NCBI RefSeq assembly: GCF_900142225.1
Contig: NZ_FRAD01000011.1
Coordinates: forward strand, 45,691-109,690
Length of the DNA: 64,000 nt
From: Hathewaya proteolytica DSM 3090
GTDB lineage: Bacteria > Bacillota > Clostridia > Clostridiales > Clostridiaceae
Reading direction: 5' to 3'
Positions 60,088 through 64,000 of this stretch are shown piece after piece; the stretch's first letter is position 1; every line of letters starts with the position of its first letter. Made by a program: the position numbers and the translations under genes. The notes beneath the pieces were generated by a model. It searched no databases. It was not told the DNA's origin and saw only the letters and a program-made list of their open reading frames with translations.

Positions 60088-60139
60088 TTAGCTTCACGTG
60101 GCGTTTTAACCCCACGTGAAGGCTAGAAGTCGTTATCTA
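60088..60139 (+). repeat. 52-bp hairpin repeat, copy A
   Basis: Hairpin CTTCACGTGG / CCACGTGAAG followed by TAGAAGTCGTTATCTA. It matches 47874-47925 (minus strand) at 45 of 52 positions. Where the stem differs, both arms change together (C-G here, A-T in copy B), which supports a selected structure. Directly after it, 60140-60172 shares GAGG-ATGT and GGCTAGCCAT(A/G)AGATAAA with 1164-1197. It lies upstream of the Gln-rich membrane protein gene. Confidence 0.7.
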
Positions 60140-60204
60140 GAGGCATGTCACAACGGCTAGCCATGAGATAAAAACATAAAATTAAAAAATTATGGAGGGA
60201 AAAA

Positions 60205-60585
60205 ATGAGCGATAATAATTTTGTTCCTAAAGAAGAAAATCAAAATGCTGGTGCACCTCAAAATGGGGCTCAAAACCAGCAACAGTTTCAGCAGCAGTTC
60301 CAACATAACATTAACCCACAACAATATCAACAGTACCAAAGGCCATGTAGACCTATAACTAACACTGTAGTTGATTTTATTCCAAAAATTGTTCTTACAT
60401 TTCTTGTGCTTTCTGGACTAGCCTTTGCATATAACTTTATACTTGGTGTTATAAGGGCATCACAGGCATACCAAGGGGGATTCAGGGAATTCATAGCTTA
60501 TCTTACAGTTGGAATTTCCAGTGCATCAAAATATCTGTTTTATGCTGCAATTCTATCTCTAATTGAAAAAATATCTAAGAAGTAA
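60205..60585 (+). CDS. Gln/Asn-rich membrane protein
   Basis: A 126-residue protein. The first 48 residues are almost only Gln, Asn, Pro and Ala (QQQFQQQFQHN, QQYQQYQR), a disordered, prion-like tail. Two hydrophobic segments follow (about 58-82, VDFIPKIVLTFLVLSGLAFA, and 98-120). No enzymatic motif. GGAGGG before the ATG. It has its own leader containing the hairpin repeat, and an IS element has inserted just behind it, between the stop and any former terminator. Function unknown. Confidence 0.65.
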   Translation: MSDNNFVPKEENQNAGAPQNGAQNQQQFQQQFQHNINPQQYQQYQRPCRPITNTVVDFIPKIVLTFLVLSGLAFAYNFILGVIRASQAYQGGFREFIAYLTVGISSASKYLFYAAILSLIEKISKK

Positions 60586-60609
60586 AAGTAAATTTATAAT
60601 TTATAACTT

Positions 60610-62124
60610 ACTCAACTTTCCCACCAGCGTAGCTGGTGCAAATGCCCATTAAATCAGGCATAAATGTTACATCAATTGGTTTATTGACATTAAAAAAGCA
60701 CCAATTCTTTGGTATAATAAGATTACCACAACCATTAAAATACAAAGAAGAGGTGCTAATCTTATGATAAATCAAATGAGCCAAAATGGCCATACCCCAA
60801 ATGCATTTTCTAATGCGTTTAAAGAAATTGAAATCGGAAAGCTGATGCGCAAATCCAATATTACAAAAGCATGTGGTATTTCTGCATATGAGGTGTTTCA
60901 ATTTTTACTTTTGTTAGTATTTCAGGGAAAGAATTTATTTCGTTTCCTAAATTCTAAGCATAAAGATCGGGCTGTTTCAAAGAACACATATTATCGTTTT
61001 CTAAATGAAACATCCTATAACTGGAGCAAGTTTCTTTTGCTGCTGGCTGCTAAAGTCGCAACAGTATTTGATGCGCTTACCAGGCCTGAAAGAGTAAAAG
61101 TCCTTATTCTGGATGATTCTGTAATCAAACGTAATCGTAGCAAATCAGTGGAACTGCTTGCTCGTGTATTTGACCATGTTGAACACAAATATCAAAAGGG
61201 ATTTACGCTTCTTGCGCTTGGGTGGTCTGATGGGTATAGCTTTATCCCCACTGGGTTTAACATGCTTTCTTCTGCCAATGAAAGTAATCGTTATAATGAA
61301 ATTTCTAATCAAATCGATCATCGTACAAATGGCTACAAATTTCGTAAAGAAAGCATGATGCACAAAACAGATGCTGCTGTTCTTTTGGTTAAGAATGCTT
61401 TAAACGCTGGCATTAAAGCTGATTATGTCCTTATGGACACATGGTTTACTACAGAACCGATGATAAGAGAAATTCTTGCCACAGGCATCGATGCCATTGG
61501 AATGGTGAAGCAATTAAAACAACGTTACATCTACAACGAAAAGCAATACACACTTCCTGAATTAAAGAAATTTGTATGCTTTGAAGGTGCCAGAAATATT
61601 TTCGGCTCATTGGTGGTTACAACAAAAACAGGAATACCTGTAAAGATTGTATTTGTACGAAATAGCAACAAGAAAAGTGAATGCTTATATATCTTAAGCA
61701 CCAACTGCTCACTTTCAGATGAAGAAATCGTACGTATTTATGGAAATAGATGGTCTATCGAATGCTTCTTTAAATCATCTAAATCTTTCATGAAGTTAGG
61801 CACTGAATTTCAGAGCCATAATTATGGTGCAATGGTAAGCCATACAGCCATTGTATTTACCAGATATATCATTCTAGAATGGATTCGTCGAAAGGAAAAT
61901 GACCAGAAGACGTATGGCGAATTATTTTTCATGTTCTGTGAAGATATACAAGATATGGACTTAGCCAATGCATTGCAAAGCCTGATGGCTTTATTTGTGG
62001 AACACATTTCAACATTGTCAGCAGATATCACATCCATGATAAAAAGTAAAGTTACTGAATGGATGCTATCTCAAGCCTCATTTATTCAGGCTTTATTCCG
62101 AAATATTTGCTGGGAAAGTTGAGT
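60610..62124 (+). mobile_element. Complete IS4-type insertion sequence
   Basis: 1515 bp with terminal inverted repeats ACTCAACTTTCCCA (60610-60623) and TGGGAAAGTTGAGT (62111-62124), flanked by the 5-bp duplication AACTT (60605-60609 and 62125-62129). It has one intact transposase gene with its own promoter box TATAAT (about 60714). It probably transposed recently. A small palindrome CACCAGC-GTA-GCTGGTG follows the left end and may limit read-through. Confidence 0.9.
60764..62122 (+). CDS. IS4-family transposase (DDE_Tnp_1)
   Basis: A 452-residue transposase. Catalytic triad by position: LILDDSVIKRNR (Asp), YVLMDTWFTTEPMI (Asp) and the Y(2)R-E-x6-K-like signature YGNRWSIECFFKSSKSFMKL (Glu) typical of IS4-type enzymes. 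N-terminal region contains the family's ALGWSDGYSFIPTGFNML. Full length; the stop codon falls inside the right inverted repeat. AGAGGTG 8 nt before the ATG. Confidence 0.93.
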   Translation: MINQMSQNGHTPNAFSNAFKEIEIGKLMRKSNITKACGISAYEVFQFLLLLVFQGKNLFRFLNSKHKDRAVSKNTYYRFLNETSYNWSKFLLLLAAKVATVFDALTRPERVKVLILDDSVIKRNRSKSVELLARVFDHVEHKYQKGFTLLALGWSDGYSFIPTGFNMLSSANESNRYNEISNQIDHRTNGYKFRKESMMHKTDAAVLLVKNALNAGIKADYVLMDTWFTTEPMIREILATGIDAIGMVKQLKQRYIYNEKQYTLPELKKFVCFEGARNIFGSLVVTTKTGIPVKIVFVRNSNKKSECLYILSTNCSLSDEEIVRIYGNRWSIECFFKSSKSFMKLGTEFQSHNYGAMVSHTAIVFTRYIILEWIRRKENDQKTYGELFFMFCEDIQDMDLANALQSLMALFVEHISTLSADITSMIKSKVTEWMLSQASFIQALFRNICWES

Positions 62125-62243
62125 AACTTATATTAAGACCGCAAAATAGTTTGTTTTGTGGTTTTTATTTTTTGTTTTTCAACACCAAAATAATTTATTG
62201 TTCATAGAATACAATAGTGCATAAATTATGTATGGAGGAATCT

Positions 62244-63746
62244 ATGGGCAATCGCAAAGCTAGAAACAGATCTGAAGAAAATACGGAGGTATACCATGAG
62301 ATAAGAAATAGAAAATTTACAGGTAATGAAGGGAATCCAATATACAATGATGGGGATTCACTTACCTTAGGGCCCAATGGTCCAGTTCTCTTAGAGGATC
62401 TGCATCTTATAGAAAAGTTGGCCAGCTTTAATAGAGAACGAATACCGGAGAGGGTAGTCCATGCCAAGGGATCTGGTGCCATGGGCTATTTTGAACTCAC
62501 AAATTGCATGTGGAAATACACTAAAGCGGATGTATTCAATATTGCAGGAAAAAGGACACCTGTTGCTGTGAGATTTTCCACGGTTATTGGAGCAAAGGGG
62601 TCAGCGGATACATTGAGAGATCCAAGAGGTTTTGCAGTTAAATTTTATACAAAGGAAGGCAATTTGGACATAGTAGGAAATCATATACCGGTGTTTTTCA
62701 TAAGGGATGCAAAAAAATTTCCCGACATGGTGCATGCATTTAAGCCATCTCCTAAAAATAACGTAATAGATAAAAGTAGGTTTTGGGATTTCATAGCTAG
62801 CAACCCTGAAGCCACCAATATGATCACATTCTTATTTTCAGATCTTGGAACTATTAAAAGCTTTAGAACTATTGAAGGATTTGGAGTAGATACTTTTGTT
62901 TGGGTAAATAATGAGGGGAAAAGATTTTTAGTAAAATACCATTGGAAGCCTAAATTGGGGGTAAAGACCATAAATAGATGTGAAGCTGAAATTTTGGCAG
63001 GTTTAGAACCAGACGTGGCTATAAAGGATTTGTACAATGCCATAAGTAAGGGCGAGGAAGTTGTATATTATTTAAAAGTTCAGATTATGGATGAAAAGGA
63101 TTCAGAAGAACTTGAATTTGATCCCTTGGATGCAACGAAATTTTGGCCTGAAGATACATTTCCTCTTATGGATGTAGGAACAATGTATTTAAATAAGAAC
63201 CCAGAAAACTTTTTCGGAGATATAGAACAAATTTGTTTTAGTCCAAGCAATATTGTACCAGGTATTGAATTATCAAATGATAAACTTCTTCAAGGAAGAG
63301 CCTTTGCTTACCATGATGCTCACAGACATAGAGTAGGAGTGAATTTTCAGCAGCTTCCTATAAATAGGCCAATTGTAGAAGTATGCAATAACAATCAAGA
63401 TGGGGCTATGAGATATAAGTACAGTGATAGAGATGTGAATTACAAGGAAAATATTTTAAATAACAATGAACCATTGGTATATAAAGATGGAGAGGTGGAA
63501 AACCATCGAATATGTGGCATTAAAACCATGGAACCTATTAAGAAGCAGGATGATTTTACTCAAGCTGGACAACGATATAGGGCTATGAAAGAGGATGAAA
63601 AGGATACATTAGTAGATAATATACTATATGATATTTGGGATATAAAAAAAGAAATAAAGGTAAGACTTATAAAAAATTTTAAAAAAGCATGTAATGAGTT
63701 TGGTGAGAGAATAGAAAGAGCTCTAAAAGAAAATAATAAAATATAA
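62244..63746 (+). CDS. katA: Catalase, small-subunit clade (heme)
   Basis: A 500-residue monofunctional heme catalase that turns hydrogen peroxide into water and oxygen. Catalytic His in RVVHAKGSGAMGYFEL, distal Asn in DIVGNHIPVFFIRDA, and the proximal heme Tyr in RAFAYHDAHRHRVG. Phe/NADPH-region residues fit clade 3 enzymes. The start is ATG 62244 with GGAGG at 62233-62237; the in-frame ATG at 62217 precedes it. Presence in an anaerobe-type genome fits protection during air exposure, together with rubrerythrin. Own unit behind the IS element. Confidence 0.95.
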   Translation: MGNRKARNRSEENTEVYHEIRNRKFTGNEGNPIYNDGDSLTLGPNGPVLLEDLHLIEKLASFNRERIPERVVHAKGSGAMGYFELTNCMWKYTKADVFNIAGKRTPVAVRFSTVIGAKGSADTLRDPRGFAVKFYTKEGNLDIVGNHIPVFFIRDAKKFPDMVHAFKPSPKNNVIDKSRFWDFIASNPEATNMITFLFSDLGTIKSFRTIEGFGVDTFVWVNNEGKRFLVKYHWKPKLGVKTINRCEAEILAGLEPDVAIKDLYNAISKGEEVVYYLKVQIMDEKDSEELEFDPLDATKFWPEDTFPLMDVGTMYLNKNPENFFGDIEQICFSPSNIVPGIELSNDKLLQGRAFAYHDAHRHRVGVNFQQLPINRPIVEVCNNNQDGAMRYKYSDRDVNYKENILNNNEPLVYKDGEVENHRICGIKTMEPIKKQDDFTQAGQRYRAMKEDEKDTLVDNILYDIWDIKKEIKVRLIKNFKKACNEFGERIERALKENNKI

Positions 63747-63784
63747 TATTAAGAAAATCTACTAAGCGTAAAATTTATAATTTT

Positions 63785-63865
63785 GCCCGTAAAACCTCGT
63801 GCCCTTGTGGTCGAGGATGTAAGGGCTTTAAGTTAGGGGAGTTCGATACTCCCCTAACTTAACAT
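63785..63865 (+). other. Strong structured element after the catalase gene
   Basis: Two nested hairpins: GCCCTT...AAGGGC (63803-63828, about) and the 15-bp perfect stem TTAAGTTAGGGGAGT / ACTCCCCTAACTTAA with loop TCGAT. The latter contains a T-arm-like GGGAG-TTCGATA-CTCCC but no tRNA body or CCA. There is no T run, so it is not a standard terminator. It could be the end of an IS200/IS605-type element (whose 3' ends carry such hairpins) or a structured RNA. Confidence 0.4.
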
Positions 63866-63910
63866 TACACTAACTTCTGATTTAGAACAAAATACAATAT
63901 GAAAGTTAAT

Positions 63911-63950
63911 TCTGACGTCATTTCAATAGCATTGTATAATAACTATACAA
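63911..63950 (+). promoter_or_regulatory. Promoter with overlapping palindromic operator
   Basis: TCTGAC (63911-63916), 18 bases, TATAAT (63935-63940). The inverted repeat TTGTATA-N5-TATACAA (63932-63950) covers the -10 box, a layout typical of an autoregulated repressor such as a GntR- or TetR-type protein. Confidence 0.55.
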
Positions 63951-63984
63951 ACTACATAAAATACATAAGAAATGAGGTGATATT

Positions 63985-64000
63985 GTGGAGAAGTCTTTTA
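63985..64000 (+). CDS. Start of a gene running out of the window
   Basis: GTG at 63985 behind GAGGTGA (63974-63980); only MEKSF is visible. TTG at 63984 in another frame is a less likely start. Given the operator in front, the product may be a transcription regulator. Confidence 0.4.

Overview
This is a stretch of chromosome from a low-GC Firmicute, most likely a Clostridium of the cluster I type. The signs are AT-rich sequence with strong AGGAGG-type ribosome binding sites, the order rnr - smpB - ssrA, a tmRNA tag of AEDNFALAA, rubrerythrin, many ferredoxin-type proteins and clostridial purine and nickel-cofactor genes. I cannot name the species. All assignments rest on reading the sequence; no database search was run.

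Layout. 1-1073: tail of an accessory region, with an unknown small gene, a frameshifted small gene and a SecB-like chaperone. It ends in the 3' half of a tRNA-Arg(ACG), a typical integration scar. 1350-9880: housekeeping genes (YaiI/YqxD protein, a Y_Y_Y-like repeat protein, an RsuA-type pseudouridine synthase, RNase R, a rhodanese lipoprotein, SmpB, an M28 peptidase), with a probable small RNA at 4566-4703. 10165-10518: tmRNA. 10670-19618: a visibly GC-richer islet flanked by a 20-bp direct repeat. It contains a complete IS3-family element, a truncated ATPase and a one-strand cluster: a membrane protein fused to a LuxR-type HTH, two lipoproteins, a small membrane protein and two zinc-ribbon proteins.

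19805-31386: core genes return (a small protein, YitT, GNAT, CoA-disulfide reductase with rhodanese domain). Next come an McrB-like AAA+ NTPase and a DUF2357-type PD-(D/E)XK nuclease, the best defence-system candidate in the window, followed by an HD-domain protein and a divergent Crp/Fnr regulator and ferredoxin pair. 31546-45339: alkaline phosphatase, YibE/F-like protein, initiator tRNA, an ABC exporter, rubrerythrin, an anion permease, an acyl-AMP ligase with its own carrier protein, GreA, MATE exporter, GpsA-like dehydrogenase and the nucleoside salvage pair udp-deoB.

45391-64000: a soluble chemoreceptor fused to an OppA-like binding domain, seryl-tRNA synthetase, a ZTP riboswitch controlling the split purine genes (IMP cyclohydrolase and AICAR formyltransferase), thiM-thiE, the larE-larB-larC nickel-pincer operon behind a structured leader, an iron-sulfur aldo/keto reductase, an IS4-type element, catalase, and the start of a gene behind a palindromic operator. 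Two copies of a 52-bp hairpin-containing repeat (47874-47925 and 60088-60139) show paired compensatory changes. Oxygen-stress functions (rubrerythrin, catalase, CoA-disulfide reductase, rhodaneses) recur, which fits an anaerobe that meets air.
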